From contig NZ_JAMJPJ010000003.1 of assembly GCF_023555005.1 (NCBI RefSeq), positions 62,001 to 126,000 on the forward strand: a DNA stretch of 64,000 nucleotides. Direction: 5' to 3'. The notes under the pieces were generated by a model, which worked only from the letters and a program-made list of their open reading frames with translations, had not been told where the DNA came from and did no database searches. Every line of letters starts with the position of its first letter. Positions within the stretch are counted from its first letter, which is position 1. This document shows positions 20,823 through 29,930 of this stretch, piece by piece. The position numbers and the translations under genes are program-made. This stretch comes from Halomonas llamarensis (GTDB lineage: Bacteria; Pseudomonadota; Gammaproteobacteria; Pseudomonadales; Halomonadaceae).

Positions 20823-21659
20823 CTACCCTGTTAACGGTAAGCGCAGCTCCATCGTACCGTTGCACCATAATATAAAAGGTGCGTTACCGTTGACATGAAA
20901 CGGGGTGGCCTTGCAGGTTAAATGGCACAGAGCATGCGTCAGCGCGTGTGAGAGCGTCGAAAGATCGTCAAAGCGGGTGATGGCATAGTATTGTGGCGCT
21001 AAGGCAATACGCCGATAAGGCATCGGCAGAGAAAGCTTTAAAGACGAGTCATCTTGAGGCGTTAAGTAGAGGCCCACGTCTGTTCGCCGTTGCACGGGTG
21101 ATGACTCAACGACATGTGCATCGATTTTTTCGGTCAGCAAATCAGGCAAGGCAATACTTGGTATGGCGTTCTCCCAAGCCTTGGCCTGCATAGCTAATGG
21201 TGTCGCATGCAGTTTGGGTGTGCCTAATGCGTTAAGTTGCTCGGGTGCTTTATAGTAGCGTTGCAGTATAACTTGTCGTGGCGGCTTTTTGACAACCCGA
21301 GTGATAAAACCGCTAGCTGGGCATTGTTGATGAAGGTCTTGGCGTAATGCTTGCCGGAAATCTCGCGGGCTTACGGCAAAGTGTTTGTGGAAAGCGCGTG
21401 AAAAAGAAGAGTGGTTACAATAGCCACATTCAAGAGCCACCTGCGCTATATTTTTAGGGGTTAGAACGAGTAACACGGCCGCACGCTCAAGGCGGCGCCG
21501 GTCGCGGTAGGCACTGGGTGAGATGTGAAAAAAATCGCGAAATTGACGCCTGACTTGCGAGTCGGAATAGCCCAAATGGTTGGCAAGGTCATTAATGCCC
21601 AGTGGCTTGTCGATGGTATCCTGTAGCCATATTTCTGCCCGTGTCATTGCATTAAACAT
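20823..21659 (-). CDS. AraC/XylS-family regulator with Rob-like C-terminal domain
   Basis: DNA-binding transcription factor. Unlike most AraC proteins the double helix-turn-helix is at the N-terminus (about residues 5-110: INDLANHLGYSDSQVRRQF and IAQVALECGYCNHSSFSRAF), and the remaining 170 residues look like an effector-binding domain, the arrangement of Rob. The start at 21659 has AGGAGG spaced 7 bases. Its ligand and targets cannot be told; the divergent neighbour at 22011 is an obvious candidate target. Two Cys-containing motifs near the C-terminus (ALCHLTCK) are unexplained. Confidence 0.85.
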   Translation of the reverse strand: MFNAMTRAEIWLQDTIDKPLGINDLANHLGYSDSQVRRQFRDFFHISPSAYRDRRRLERAAVLLVLTPKNIAQVALECGYCNHSSFSRAFHKHFAVSPRDFRQALRQDLHQQCPASGFITRVVKKPPRQVILQRYYKAPEQLNALGTPKLHATPLAMQAKAWENAIPSIALPDLLTEKIDAHVVESSPVQRRTDVGLYLTPQDDSSLKLSLPMPYRRIALAPQYYAITRFDDLSTLSHALTHALCHLTCKATPFHVNGNAPFILWCNGTMELRLPLTG

Positions 21660-22010
21660 TATTCGGCCTCCTGTGCATTCGTTGGGCAGGTGTGTGTTGT
21701 ATTACCTGCTAGGCACCTTCCCGGTGCGTACTTGCTTGTGTAAGCTTTTGCTGCAGCGCTTTTGGCGCTTTTATGCCGAACGGTGGTGTCTAATGCGCAA
21801 TAAGCTAACCGGCGGCGTTTCTGTCGTACTCACGTACGATGACCTCGGTTCATGCTTTCATACTAGGTTCTTATGCTATGTTCTTTATGCATGTTTTAGG
21901 AGGCCAAAGGCAAGTTTGCTGTATGCGTTTGCACATTTGTGCATAGTTTTAAGACATTAATGCCCATTTTAGCGGTCTTGCCGCTTTTCCGTAGGTGAAG
22001 ATGAGAGTCG
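21660..22010. other. Divergent intergenic region, regulator / coiled-coil protein
   Basis: About 350 bases between two divergent genes. It must hold their promoters, but I could not assign firm -35/-10 pairs. It is locally AT-rich near 21860-21960. No convincing small gene was seen; a 126-codon plus-strand frame starting inside the regulator gene has no coding character. Confidence 0.4.
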
Positions 22011-22406
22011 ATGAAATATCAAAAAGACCACAAGCCATTAGATGAAAGGGATAAGCTGCGCCAGTTTCGCGAGCTAGATGATGCGTTTGCTAACGCACTG
22101 CGCGAGCTTGAAAACCCGAAAAATGCCTTCAATATTCCCACCGGCCCACCGGTGCGTTCGCTAGCCGCCTTGGAAGAGGAAGAGCAAAAAGCCCGTGAGC
22201 AAGAACGTGAGGAAGCTCGTGAGCAAGAAAGTGCGGCGGTATTTCGTGAGCGTTTTCACGCGCTGTTGGCCGAGTCGCCCATCTCGCAAGCGCAGCTTCT
22301 CGCACTGATTGAAACGCTGTTACGTACCGGGCACTGGAAAGAGAGGCAAGTGCCTAAGGCCAAAGCAGGTTTGGCGTCAACAAAGGGTGAAGACGTTAAA
22401 AACTGA
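22011..22406 (+). CDS. Uncharacterised charged coiled-coil protein
   Basis: I do not recognise a named family. The 131-residue product is very rich in Glu, Arg, Lys and Gln; residues about 54-85 are an almost uninterrupted EEEEQKAREQEREEAREQE type helix likely to form a coiled coil. There is no signal peptide, membrane segment or Cys. Start at 22011 has a weak GAG site. It is convergent with the tus-like gene only 10 bases away. Confidence 0.7.
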   Translation: MKYQKDHKPLDERDKLRQFRELDDAFANALRELENPKNAFNIPTGPPVRSLAALEEEEQKAREQEREEAREQESAAVFRERFHALLAESPISQAQLLALIETLLRTGHWKERQVPKAKAGLASTKGEDVKN

Positions 22407-22416
22407 GGCGTTAGCG

Positions 22417-23301
22417 TTAGCGATAGCGATAGACGCGTAGGCTCGGCAAAAAGGCCTCGCTTTCTAGCTTTTCATCGCGGCGTTTGGCTCGGGTGCGGGT
22501 TTCTGGTGGGGTAAGCGGGGGCATATTGCTGTGAGGCAGACGTCCATCATGGCTCGGCACGAAAATAGGCATGGCCACGTTCAGCGCGCGACGCGTATGT
22601 CCATCTTCTAGTGGCTCGGTAAAAAACAGGTTAGCCCGCATTAGCGGCGCTTGTGTTTGCACTTGCGCCAAAATCTCTCCGCTCGGTATGCTCGCAAGTT
22701 TACGCAGTTGAATGCGGACATGCGCGGCGTCGGTATCCAACGCCAATAGCTTTTTCTCGGCTTCTTGTACCGTTACGCGTTTGATTGAGCGCCCGCTGCT
22801 GTACCAGGCAAAGCGTACCCTTGAGACGGGCGCTTGTGCCACGGGTAAATGTCGCCAACACTGTTTGAGATGAAGCCGTGCTAAACCGGTTTTCTCCAGT
22901 ACTCGCTCTACGTCCGGGTGTCGCATTGGCAGCTGCGCTTTGGCACTGCTCATTGCGGTAGGGGCGTGCGCTTTAATGGCCTTCAGGCACTCGCTAACGT
23001 CGTTTTTGGCCTGATTTGCCGCCATCACCGCATCAATCAGCGCCTCATCCGCAGCGATTAAGCCGATGTAGTTGCGCGTTTCGCGGCCGTCTTGGCCTTC
23101 TTCATGCCACATATCGAAAAGGGCACGGCGAAGCCAAGCAGCATCCGGCATTGGGTTGTTAAAGGCCCATACCGCCGGTGCGTGCTCGTCAAACCGCGCG
23201 ACAACGCCTTCAAGAGCATTGAGCACTGCATCAAAGCTCGCATCAAGTCGGTGTTGAAGTTGGTACGGCAGCAATGTGTCGTTGGAGGAGGAAGTCGGCA
23301 T
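22417..23301 (-). CDS. tus: Tus-family DNA replication terminus site-binding protein
   Basis: Predicted replication-fork trap protein. The call rests on a collinear, low-identity match to E. coli Tus over the C-terminal half: a helix with ARLHLKQCWRHLP, then SRVRFAWYSSGRSIKRVT against the Tus LRFGWANKHIIKN strand, KLASIPSGEIL against DIAALPQNAKL, a polar strand with RALNVAMPIFVPSHDGRLP against HACPTPLIALINRDNGAG, and a C-terminal LPSLRVYRYR against IPRLHLYV. Length 294 compares with 309. I could not place equivalents of the Tus lock residues (Phe140, His144). It starts 5 bases after yacG on the same strand, so it appears to be the last gene of the pilB-C-D-coaE-yacG string, unlike the autonomous E. 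coli gene. Confidence 0.78.
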   Translation of the reverse strand: MPTSSSNDTLLPYQLQHRLDASFDAVLNALEGVVARFDEHAPAVWAFNNPMPDAAWLRRALFDMWHEEGQDGRETRNYIGLIAADEALIDAVMAANQAKNDVSECLKAIKAHAPTAMSSAKAQLPMRHPDVERVLEKTGLARLHLKQCWRHLPVAQAPVSRVRFAWYSSGRSIKRVTVQEAEKKLLALDTDAAHVRIQLRKLASIPSGEILAQVQTQAPLMRANLFFTEPLEDGHTRRALNVAMPIFVPSHDGRLPHSNMPPLTPPETRTRAKRRDEKLESEAFLPSLRVYRYR

Positions 23302-23306
23302 AGCGG

Positions 23307-23552
23307 CTATGACAGCGGTGCGTCGCGGTCAGCTTGCTGCAATAACATGTCGATGTCAGCTTCGTCCATTGAGGATTCCCCAGCAATGCGATGCGACTCA
23401 TCCGCCCAGGCGCCAAAATCAATCAGCTGGCAACGCTTGCTGCAAAAAGGGCGGTAGGTGTTCTCTGAAGACCAAGGCACTTTTTTGCCGCACTGCGGGC
23501 AGGCGACTTCAAGCGGCGTATTATTCGCGGCAGAGTGTTTCGCGGTGGGCAT
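23307..23552 (-). CDS. yacG: DNA gyrase inhibitor YacG, zinc-binding
   Basis: Small zinc protein that binds GyrB and inhibits gyrase in E. coli. The 81-residue product has the full Cys set Cys18, Cys21, Cys37 and Cys41 ([10 protein letters not shown] and PFCSKRCQ), followed by [13 protein letters not shown], which is typical. It is slightly longer than the E. coli protein (65) at both ends. The coaE-yacG pairing is conserved across proteobacteria. Confidence 0.94.
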   Translation of the reverse strand: MPTAKHSAANNTPLEVACPQCGKKVPWSSENTYRPFCSKRCQLIDFGAWADESHRIAGESSMDEADIDMLLQQADRDAPLS

Positions 23553-23603
23553 GGGGATACGTTCCTTCTAAAAGCGTCTGGATATATCGGGTGACGGGTC
23601 AAA

Positions 23604-24203
23604 TTAGCGTGTAGCTGCGCGCAGGTGCTCATCGAGTTTCGCCACTTGCTCACGCATGTGTACGGTGTCTTGGCTGTTATCAATCAGCGCATCGGCCCGT
23701 GCGCGGCGCTCCTCGCGCGGCATTTGAGCGGCGAGGATAGCACGCACTTGGGTTTCGCTCACCTTGTCGCGTGCCAGGGTGCGCGATAGCTGTAACGCTT
23801 CGGGAATATCAATCACGACGGTAAAGTCGACTAGCGCATCTTGGCCAGACTCAAACAGCAATGGCGACACCAGCAGCACATAGGGCGCGTCTTCGCGTTG
23901 CATTCGCTCAAGATGGGTCACAATGCGCTCGCGCACGCGCGGGTGAGTCACGCTTTCAAGCCACGTGCGTTCCTCCGGCTGCTGGAAGATAAGTTCACGC
24001 AGACGAGCACGGTTAAGCGTGCCATCGCTTTGCAACACGGCCTCGCCGTGGCGCTGGCGGATGGCTTCCAGCGCTGGCTCGCCAGGGGCGACAATCTCAC
24101 GGGCGACGTCATCGGCATCGATCCACGGGATGCCGCGCTCGCTAAATGCCCGCGCCACGGTGGATTTGCCCGAGCCAATCCCGCCGGTTAACCCCACAAT
24201 CAT
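23604..24203 (-). CDS. coaE: Dephospho-CoA kinase
   Basis: Last step of coenzyme A synthesis, phosphorylating the ribose 3-prime hydroxyl of dephospho-CoA. P-loop GGIGSGKST (residues 7-15) and WIDADDVAREIV are visible. The ATG at 24203 is chosen over 24215 because GGGAG lies directly ahead of it. The 199-residue length is normal. It lies between pilD and yacG, the common pilBCD-coaE-yacG arrangement of gammaproteobacteria. Confidence 0.95.
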   Translation of the reverse strand: MIVGLTGGIGSGKSTVARAFSERGIPWIDADDVAREIVAPGEPALEAIRQRHGEAVLQSDGTLNRARLRELIFQQPEERTWLESVTHPRVRERIVTHLERMQREDAPYVLLVSPLLFESGQDALVDFTVVIDIPEALQLSRTLARDKVSETQVRAILAAQMPREERRARADALIDNSQDTVHMREQVAKLDEHLRAATR

Positions 24204-24237
24204 CGCTGCTCCCATACTATTATCGCGGATTTCTAAA

Positions 24238-25092
24238 TTATAAGCCTAAGCCACTAAATTGCAGATAGAGCGCCATTAAGCCGTCGCCGCCGAGTAGCGC
24301 CACCCAGCCTGCTAGTGCCAGAAACGGCCCAAACGCCATGGGGACGCCACGTTTGTCTTTTATGCTGAGCTGCAGCGCGATGCCCACGATGGCACCAAGC
24401 CCTGCAGCAATAATCAGTACTAACGGCAAGAACTGCCAGCCAAGCCACGCCCCGAGAGCCGCGAGCAGTTTGAAATCGCCGTAGCCCATGCCTTCACGGC
24501 CGGTGACGAGCTTAAATAGCCAGTAGACACTCCATAGCGCAAGATAGCCGACGATAGCGCCTATCACCGCGGATGGCAGCATCAGCGGCTGAAATAGCAG
24601 CTGGTAGATCAGCCCCGCCCACAGCAGGGGCAGCGTTAGCATATCGGGTAATAGCTGCGTGCGCAGGTCAATGACGGCCATGGCCAGCAGGGCATAACAG
24701 GCGCCGGCAATAAACAGCGCTTGTAGCGTGACGCCGTAAAGCGCCAGGATTGCGAGCGCAATCGCAGCACCAAACAGCTCGACCAGGGGGTATTGTGGGC
24801 TGATACGTGCCTGACAGGCCGCGCAGCGCCCACGACGCTTTAGCCACCCAATCAGCGGCAAATTGTCGTGCCACTTAATCGGCGCGCGGCAAGCCGGGCA
24901 CATCGACGCGGGAAAGGCAATATTAAACCGCGGTGGCGTTTCATCCGGCAGTTCTAACGCGGCGCGGGCCTCGCCGCGCCATTGTTGCATCAGCATGACC
25001 GGTAAGCGCGTGATCACCACGTTCAAAAAACTGCCAACGCAAAGACCAAGCAGTAGGGCAATCAGCCAAAAAATCAACGGCGTGGAATGCAT
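24238..25092 (-). CDS. pilD: Type IV prepilin peptidase/N-methyltransferase
   Basis: Inner-membrane aspartate protease that cleaves the leader of type IV pilins and methylates the new N-terminal Phe. The cytoplasmic loop has the zinc cysteines Cys65, Cys68, Cys90 and Cys93; the protease aspartates are in VIDLRTQLLPD (Asp142) and GYGDFKLLAALG (Asp206). About eight membrane segments and 284 residues match the family. Its substrates are very likely the pilins encoded at 28329-30401. Confidence 0.96.
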   Translation of the reverse strand: MHSTPLIFWLIALLLGLCVGSFLNVVITRLPVMLMQQWRGEARAALELPDETPPRFNIAFPASMCPACRAPIKWHDNLPLIGWLKRRGRCAACQARISPQYPLVELFGAAIALAILALYGVTLQALFIAGACYALLAMAVIDLRTQLLPDMLTLPLLWAGLIYQLLFQPLMLPSAVIGAIVGYLALWSVYWLFKLVTGREGMGYGDFKLLAALGAWLGWQFLPLVLIIAAGLGAIVGIALQLSIKDKRGVPMAFGPFLALAGWVALLGGDGLMALYLQFSGLGL

Positions 25093-25100
25093 ATGTCTCC

Positions 25101-26333
25101 TTAAAGCGCCGAGCCAAGATTGAAAATAGGCAGGTACATCGAAACCACCACGCCACCAACCAGTACGCCGAGCACGACGATAATCACTGGCTCCATGAGT
25201 GACGTAAGAGCATCCACTTTATTGTCGACTTCCTCTTCGTAGTAGTCCGCCACGCGGTTGAGCATCGCGTCCAGTGAGCCGGCTTCTTCGCCGATGCTGA
25301 CCATCTGTACCGCCAGTGCCGGGAAGCGGTTGGTCATGCGCATGGCAAAATGCAACTGCTGACCGGTGGCCACATCGTGGCGGGCTTGGTGGGCGGCGCG
25401 TTCGTAGACTTTATTGCCTGTGGCGCCCGCTGACGTTTCCAGCCCTTCCACCAGCGGCACGCCCGCCACGAACGTGGTCGCCAGCGTGCGGGCAAAGCGC
25501 GCCACGGCCGATTTATGCAGAATATCGCCAATCACCGGCAAGCGCAGCAGGAAAAAGTGAAAGCGGTAGGCGATATTGGGCGAGCGTTTAATGCCTTCTT
25601 TGAGCAGTAGCACGCTGGCGATCACCGCGCCGAGAGCGTGCAACCAATATTTTTGTGCCAGTTCTGAGAGGTTGACGGTCATCTGTGTCATCGCCGGAAG
25701 TTCAGCGCCGAAGCTTTGGAACATACTCTCAAATTCTGGCACCACTTTAATCAGCAGCAACATGGTCACGCCGATGCCGATGGCCATCACCGCACTGGGG
25801 TACCACATGGCTTTTTTCACCCGCCCTTTAAGCGATTCGGTTTTTTCTTTATAAGTGGCAACGCGCTCGAGCATTTGATCCAAGGCACCGGCCTGTTCGC
25901 CGGCTTCCACCAGGTTGACAAACAACCGGTCAAAATACTTGGGGTGGCGGCTTAAGGCATCCGAAAAGCTTGACCCCGCCGAGACTTCGGTCATCATGCG
26001 CTGTACCAACGCCACCATCGCTGGCTTTTTCAAGCTCTCTGCGACGACCTGAAACGCCTGCAAAAGCGGAATCCCCGCGCGAATCATGGTCGCCATTTGG
26101 CGGGCGAAGACCATAATATCATTAGCGTTAATACGCCCCCGTCCACTTAGGCTGCCTTTTTTGCGCAGCTTTTGCACGGTAATGCCTTGGTTTTGCAGCT
26201 CGGTGGAGATGCCTGCTTTGCTACTGCCGACCATTTCTCCGCTTAGCACGCGATTATTGGGGCCTTTGCCGACCCATTTCCAACGCGCAAGTTGGATCTC
26301 AGGCGTACGTCGTGCCCGTGGCTTTCTTGCCAT
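25101..26333 (-). CDS. pilC: Type IV pilus inner-membrane platform protein PilC
   Basis: Polytopic (GspF-family) protein that couples the PilB/PilT motors to pilus assembly. The 410-residue product has two GspF domains, each with three helices (for example ARQMATMIRAGIPLLQAF and ARTLATTFVAGVPLVEGL), and ends with a hydrophobic segment with VIIVVLGVLVGGVVVSMYLPIF-like character. It follows pilB by 17 bases and precedes pilD by 8. Confidence 0.96.
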   Translation of the reverse strand: MARKPRARRTPEIQLARWKWVGKGPNNRVLSGEMVGSSKAGISTELQNQGITVQKLRKKGSLSGRGRINANDIMVFARQMATMIRAGIPLLQAFQVVAESLKKPAMVALVQRMMTEVSAGSSFSDALSRHPKYFDRLFVNLVEAGEQAGALDQMLERVATYKEKTESLKGRVKKAMWYPSAVMAIGIGVTMLLLIKVVPEFESMFQSFGAELPAMTQMTVNLSELAQKYWLHALGAVIASVLLLKEGIKRSPNIAYRFHFFLLRLPVIGDILHKSAVARFARTLATTFVAGVPLVEGLETSAGATGNKVYERAAHQARHDVATGQQLHFAMRMTNRFPALAVQMVSIGEEAGSLDAMLNRVADYYEEEVDNKVDALTSLMEPVIIVVLGVLVGGVVVSMYLPIFNLGSAL

Positions 26334-26350
26334 GGGTGTTCTCCTAAAAG

Positions 26351-28117
26351 TTACTCTTTGGTGATTCGGTTAATCTCTTCAAGGCTGGTTAGCCCGTCCA
26401 TGACTTTTAAGAGGCCGCTTTGGTGCAAGCTTGGGTGGCCCTCTTCGCGCATGAGTTTATCGATTTCCAGCGAGTTGGCATCGCGCATGACCAGTTGGCG
26501 CATTTCGTCACTAATGGGCACTACCTCGTAGATCCCAGTGCGGCCTTTGTAGCCTTGGGTACACTGCTTGCAGCCCACCGCTTTATAAAGCGTCGCCCGG
26601 TTGATTTCGTCATCGTGAAAGCCTTCTTTCCTCAGCGCTTCTTTGGGAATATCGATGGGTTCCTTGCAGTGTTTGCACAGTTTGCGCGCTAAGCGCTGGG
26701 CGATAATCAAACTCATGGCGCTGGCAATATTAAAAGAAGACACGCCCATATTAGCAAGGCGTGTGAGCGTTTCCGCCGCCGAGTTAGTGTGTACCGTCGA
26801 TAGCACTAAGTGACCGGTTTGCGCTGCTTTGACGCCGATCTCGGCGGTTTCCAAGTCGCGGATTTCGCCCACCATCACCACGTCAGGGTCTTGACGCAAA
26901 AACGCCCGTAGCGCATTGGCGAAATCTAAGCCGATTTTGGGCAGCACGTTAACCTGATTAACGCCGGGGACTTTGATCTCGACCGGGTCTTCGGCGGTGC
27001 AAATATTGCGCTCGACTTCGTTTAAAATATTGATGCCGGTATAAAGCGAGACGGTTTTACCGCTACCCGTGGGGCCGGTGACCAAAATCATACCTTGGGG
27101 CTGCTCAAGCGCATGCTCGTAGTGGATGCGTTGCTCATCGGTAAAGCCAAGCTGCTCAATGCCCATTTGCGCGGCGGTGGGGTCGAGAATACGCAGTACG
27201 ATCTTTTCGCCGTAAACGGTTGGCAGCGAGTTAACGCGGAAATCCAGCGAGCGCGAGCGTGAGAGCTTGAGTTTTATCGCGCCATCTTGTGGCAAGCGGC
27301 GCTCAGAGATATCCAGCCGCGCCATGATTTTTAAGCGCGCCGCAATGCGGTTGCGCATGGCAAACGGCGGGCGGGCGACTTCGATCAGCAAGCCGTCGAC
27401 GCGAAAGCGCACGCGAAAGCTTGTCTCGTACGGCTCAAAGTGGATATCCGACGCGCCGCGGCGAATGGCATCGAGCAGTATTTTGTTAACAAACTTAACA
27501 ATCGGGGCGTCGTCGCTGTTTTGCGGCGCTTCTTCCAACGGCACTTCGTCGCCGTCGGCGTTTTGCACGATATTCAGCGACGAGACGGCGTCGTCCACAC
27601 CTTCCAACTCATCAAGCATGCTGCGCTCGTTCTGCGCCAGGTAGCTATTAAGCGCTGTCGTAAGCTGGTCGACTGGCGCTAGCACGCCTTCAACACTCAA
27701 TCCAGTGGCGAACTGTAGTTCATCGAGCTGGGTGAGTGTGGCGGGGTAGGGCACTGCGACGGTCAAGCGGTGGCCGTGACGCGCCAGCGGCAGCACGTTT
27801 AAATTCTGTAGCACTCGCACCGGGTACTCCGCGGCGGGCGGCAGCGAACTCAAACGCACCGAATCCAGGTCAATCACTGGCAAGCCATATTCCCACGCCG
27901 CGGCCAGCGCGGCTTCCGCGGGGTCGACCATACCACTTTCAATGACATGGCTGAGCAGCGAGATATCCTGCTGCGCGGCAGCCGATTCAGCGGTAGCGGC
28001 TTGCGCCTCGGTCAGCAGCTTATGCTTGACCAAACGCTGGGCAATACCGCGCAGCCCCCCACGCGCCGCCGCGTGGCTAAGGGTGGATTCGTACGTGGGT
28101 TGGGTCATAGGGTTCAC
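26351..28117 (-). CDS. pilB: Type IV pilus assembly ATPase PilB
   Basis: Hexameric motor ATPase that drives pilin polymerisation. The 588-residue product has an N-terminal GspE-N (MshEN-type) region, Walker A GPTGSGKT (348-355), Walker B VGEIRDLETAEI, and a C-terminal tetracysteine zinc motif formed by CKHC and CKQC pairs. The frame opens at a GTG (28117) with an ATG three codons later (28108); neither has a clear Shine-Dalgarno site. It is divergent from the pilin array, with a 211-base shared control region. Confidence 0.96.
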   Translation of the reverse strand: MNPMTQPTYESTLSHAAARGGLRGIAQRLVKHKLLTEAQAATAESAAAQQDISLLSHVIESGMVDPAEAALAAAWEYGLPVIDLDSVRLSSLPPAAEYPVRVLQNLNVLPLARHGHRLTVAVPYPATLTQLDELQFATGLSVEGVLAPVDQLTTALNSYLAQNERSMLDELEGVDDAVSSLNIVQNADGDEVPLEEAPQNSDDAPIVKFVNKILLDAIRRGASDIHFEPYETSFRVRFRVDGLLIEVARPPFAMRNRIAARLKIMARLDISERRLPQDGAIKLKLSRSRSLDFRVNSLPTVYGEKIVLRILDPTAAQMGIEQLGFTDEQRIHYEHALEQPQGMILVTGPTGSGKTVSLYTGINILNEVERNICTAEDPVEIKVPGVNQVNVLPKIGLDFANALRAFLRQDPDVVMVGEIRDLETAEIGVKAAQTGHLVLSTVHTNSAAETLTRLANMGVSSFNIASAMSLIIAQRLARKLCKHCKEPIDIPKEALRKEGFHDDEINRATLYKAVGCKQCTQGYKGRTGIYEVVPISDEMRQLVMRDANSLEIDKLMREEGHPSLHQSGLLKVMDGLTSLEEINRITKE

Positions 28118-28328
28118 TGCCGTCTCGACGCTTGCGGTGGGGCTACTTGTACCATATTCACCACCTCCACGGCACGAAACTTGAGGGCGCTCAAGTTGTC
28201 ATACATATAGTCGATATAACATGGTAAGTGACATTGAAAATTGACATCGCGTAAGCTATTGTAACAGTTATAAACTCATACGTTTAGCTAACAACGCTAA
28301 ACGACTTTTCTCACCAAGAGGAATCTCT
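28118..28328 (+). promoter_or_regulatory. pilB/pilin-1 divergent control region with weak sigma-54-like and sigma-70-like elements
   Basis: At 28171 the sequence GGCACGAAACTTGA resembles a sigma-54 promoter (GG-N10-GC) except that the -12 element is GA, not GC; pilA is sigma-54 dependent in pseudomonads. A TTGACA at about 28240 has no well-spaced -10 partner. Neither element is convincing alone. The pilin-1 ribosome-binding site AGAGGA is good. Confidence 0.35.
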
Positions 28329-28811
28329 ATGCAAAAACTCACCCAAACCGCACCGCGCAACATCCGCCAGGGCGGCTTTACCCTGATCGAGCTAATGATC
28401 GTCGTCGCGATTATTGGTGTGCTAGCGTCCATCGCCGTGCCGCAGTATCAAAACTACACCGCCCGCGCACAAGCAAGTGAAGGGCTCTCTGTGACGGCAG
28501 GCACACGTGCTGATATTGCCGAGCAGTATTCTTTAACCGGCAAAATGCCAGCCAATGCCGAAGCTTTGGGTGCAGACGCAAATTCTACTGACCTTGATAT
28601 CAGTGGACGATATGTTAAGTCCGCTAAATATGCTGCCAGTGGAACCCCAGCTAAAGGTACTATTACTGTTACTTTTAATAGTGATAGTGCTCTAGGCGAT
28701 GGCAAGACCATGGATATTTCGACTGAAAATCCACAGTCAGGCTGGACATGTGCGGTAGGTAGTAGCAATGGAATTGAAGAAAATCAGCTGCCAGCTGGCT
28801 GTAAAGACTAA
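28329..28811 (+). CDS. Type IV pilin, copy 1 (probable major pilin PilA)
   Basis: Structural subunit of type IV pili. A 16-residue leader ending in Gly-Gly precedes Phe-Thr-Leu-Ile-Glu (PilD site; Glu5 of the mature chain present), followed by the standard hydrophobic helix and [11 protein letters not shown]-terminal disulfide loop is formed by Cys in GWTCAVG and GCKD, 17 residues apart. Length 160 is typical. This copy has the best ribosome-binding site and its own terminator (28838-28862), suggesting it is the main expressed pilin. It is the first of a tandem set. Confidence 0.95.
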   Translation: MQKLTQTAPRNIRQGGFTLIELMIVVAIIGVLASIAVPQYQNYTARAQASEGLSVTAGTRADIAEQYSLTGKMPANAEALGADANSTDLDISGRYVKSAKYAASGTPAKGTITVTFNSDSALGDGKTMDISTENPQSGWTCAVGSSNGIEENQLPAGCKD

Positions 28812-28837
28812 TATTTAGCGCATAACACAATCGTAAT

Positions 28838-28862
28838 GGGGCTGTTCTGACAGCCCCTTTTT
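28838..28862 (+). terminator. Terminator between pilin 1 and pilin 2
   Basis: A 7-bp stem GGGGCTG / CAGCCCC with a TTCTGA loop is followed by TTTTT. It would make the first pilin largely monocistronic and leave pilins 2-4 to read-through or an unseen promoter. Confidence 0.88.
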
Positions 28863-28878
28863 CTGGGAGGAAAACGAC

Positions 28879-29394
28879 ATGAACGGAACTCAACGTGGTT
28901 TCACCCTAATTGAACTGATGATCGTCGTGGCGATTATTGGTGTGTTGGCATCCATTGCGGTGCCGCAGTATCAGAATTACACGGCAAGGGCGCAGGTGGC
29001 GGAAGGCATTAATCTAACCGTCCCAATTAAGTCTGCGATTGCTGATTTTGTCTCCCTTAAAGGCAGGCTCCCTGCAGATAAAGCAGAGCTAAATGATGAA
29101 TTTGGTGACTTAGTTAGTGATATGTCAGGTAAGTATATTAAAAAAGTTGTTGCTCATGGTGTGTTTAGTAGTGGTAATCCAGGGGGGAACAGCAACCCGC
29201 GTAGCCTGTTCCGTTTGACCTTCAAAAATGAGGGCGTTAATCCCGATTTACAGGGCCGCTCAATGATTATGTATGCGCGATTTGCACAAGACGGAGTAGA
29301 GTCTGGATCGCTTGAGTGGATATGCCAATCGGCCACTGCCGATAATGCCTCCATTCCTGACAAATATTTCCCCAGCTCATGCCGTAGCCTCTGA
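28879..29394 (+). CDS. Type IV pilin, copy 2
   Basis: Second PilA-type pilin of the array, 171 residues. The leader is only 7 residues (MNGTQRG) before the Phe-Thr-Leu-Ile-Glu cleavage site. The N-terminal helix is almost identical to copies 1, 3 and 4 at protein and DNA level, but the head domain differs; the C-terminal disulfide loop runs from Cys in WICQ to Cys in SSCRSL, 19 residues apart. The site GGGAGG is close upstream. It is followed after 16 bases by copy 3. Confidence 0.94.
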   Translation: MNGTQRGFTLIELMIVVAIIGVLASIAVPQYQNYTARAQVAEGINLTVPIKSAIADFVSLKGRLPADKAELNDEFGDLVSDMSGKYIKKVVAHGVFSSGNPGGNSNPRSLFRLTFKNEGVNPDLQGRSMIMYARFAQDGVESGSLEWICQSATADNASIPDKYFPSSCRSL

Positions 29395-29410
29395 TCATGG
29401 ATAAATTCTT

Positions 29411-29923
29411 ATGGCGATAAATAGCAAAAACAGCGGTTTTACCCTAATTGAGCTGATGATCGTCGTGGCGGTTATTGGTGTGTTGGCATCCATTGCGGTG
29501 CCGCAGTATCAGAATTACACCGCTAGGGCGCAAGTTTCAGAGGCTTTCTCTCTTTCTGCTGCCTACAAAACGGCGATGACGGAATATTATGCCATTAACG
29601 GACGTTTCCCCCAGAGTAACGAAGAAGCTGGTTTGCCTACAGATCATGCGGCTGTTCACGGGGGCAACGCGAGTCAAGGCTTTGGTGGCTACGTCGAAGC
29701 GATCGGTATTTCTCCGGCTACCGGAAATGGAAAGTACAACGCACGCTTTGTTATCGAAATGAGCAACACTGCTAATAGTGAAATTGCCGGGGGTTGGATC
29801 GTCATGGAAGCGTATGAATCTAGTGGTTCGATCCAATTTTCATGCCGCACGACAACCGGCACTGGTAATGCCAGGATTCCGGCAAAATATATGCCCGCCT
29901 CCTGTTATGATGAAAAAGAGTAG
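29411..29923 (+). CDS. Type IV pilin, copy 3
   Basis: Third PilA-type pilin, 170 residues. A 9-residue leader (MAINSKNSG) precedes the cleavage site; mature Glu5 is present. Its first 86 bases of the helix region (29435-29520) differ from copy 2 (28897-28982) at only three positions, while the head domains barely align. The disulfide loop spans Cys in FSCRT to Cys in ASCYDEKE. The ribosome-binding site is weak, so it may rely on coupling to copy 2. Confidence 0.94.
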   Translation: MAINSKNSGFTLIELMIVVAVIGVLASIAVPQYQNYTARAQVSEAFSLSAAYKTAMTEYYAINGRFPQSNEEAGLPTDHAAVHGGNASQGFGGYVEAIGISPATGNGKYNARFVIEMSNTANSEIAGGWIVMEAYESSGSIQFSCRTTTGTGNARIPAKYMPASCYDEKE

Positions 29924-29930
29924 TCTTTTC

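Noticed and set aside
21580..21960. 126-codon plus-strand frame over the AraC-type regulator start
   Set aside because: Begins inside the regulator gene, Cys/Leu/Arg-rich translation, no start signal.
28256..28275. TATTGTAACAG as a Ter-like site (compare GTTGTAACTA of E. coli), with weaker matches near 21411 and 59301
   Set aside because: Only 7-8 central positions agree and such matches occur by chance in 64 kb; the Ter sequence for this Tus homologue is unknown.
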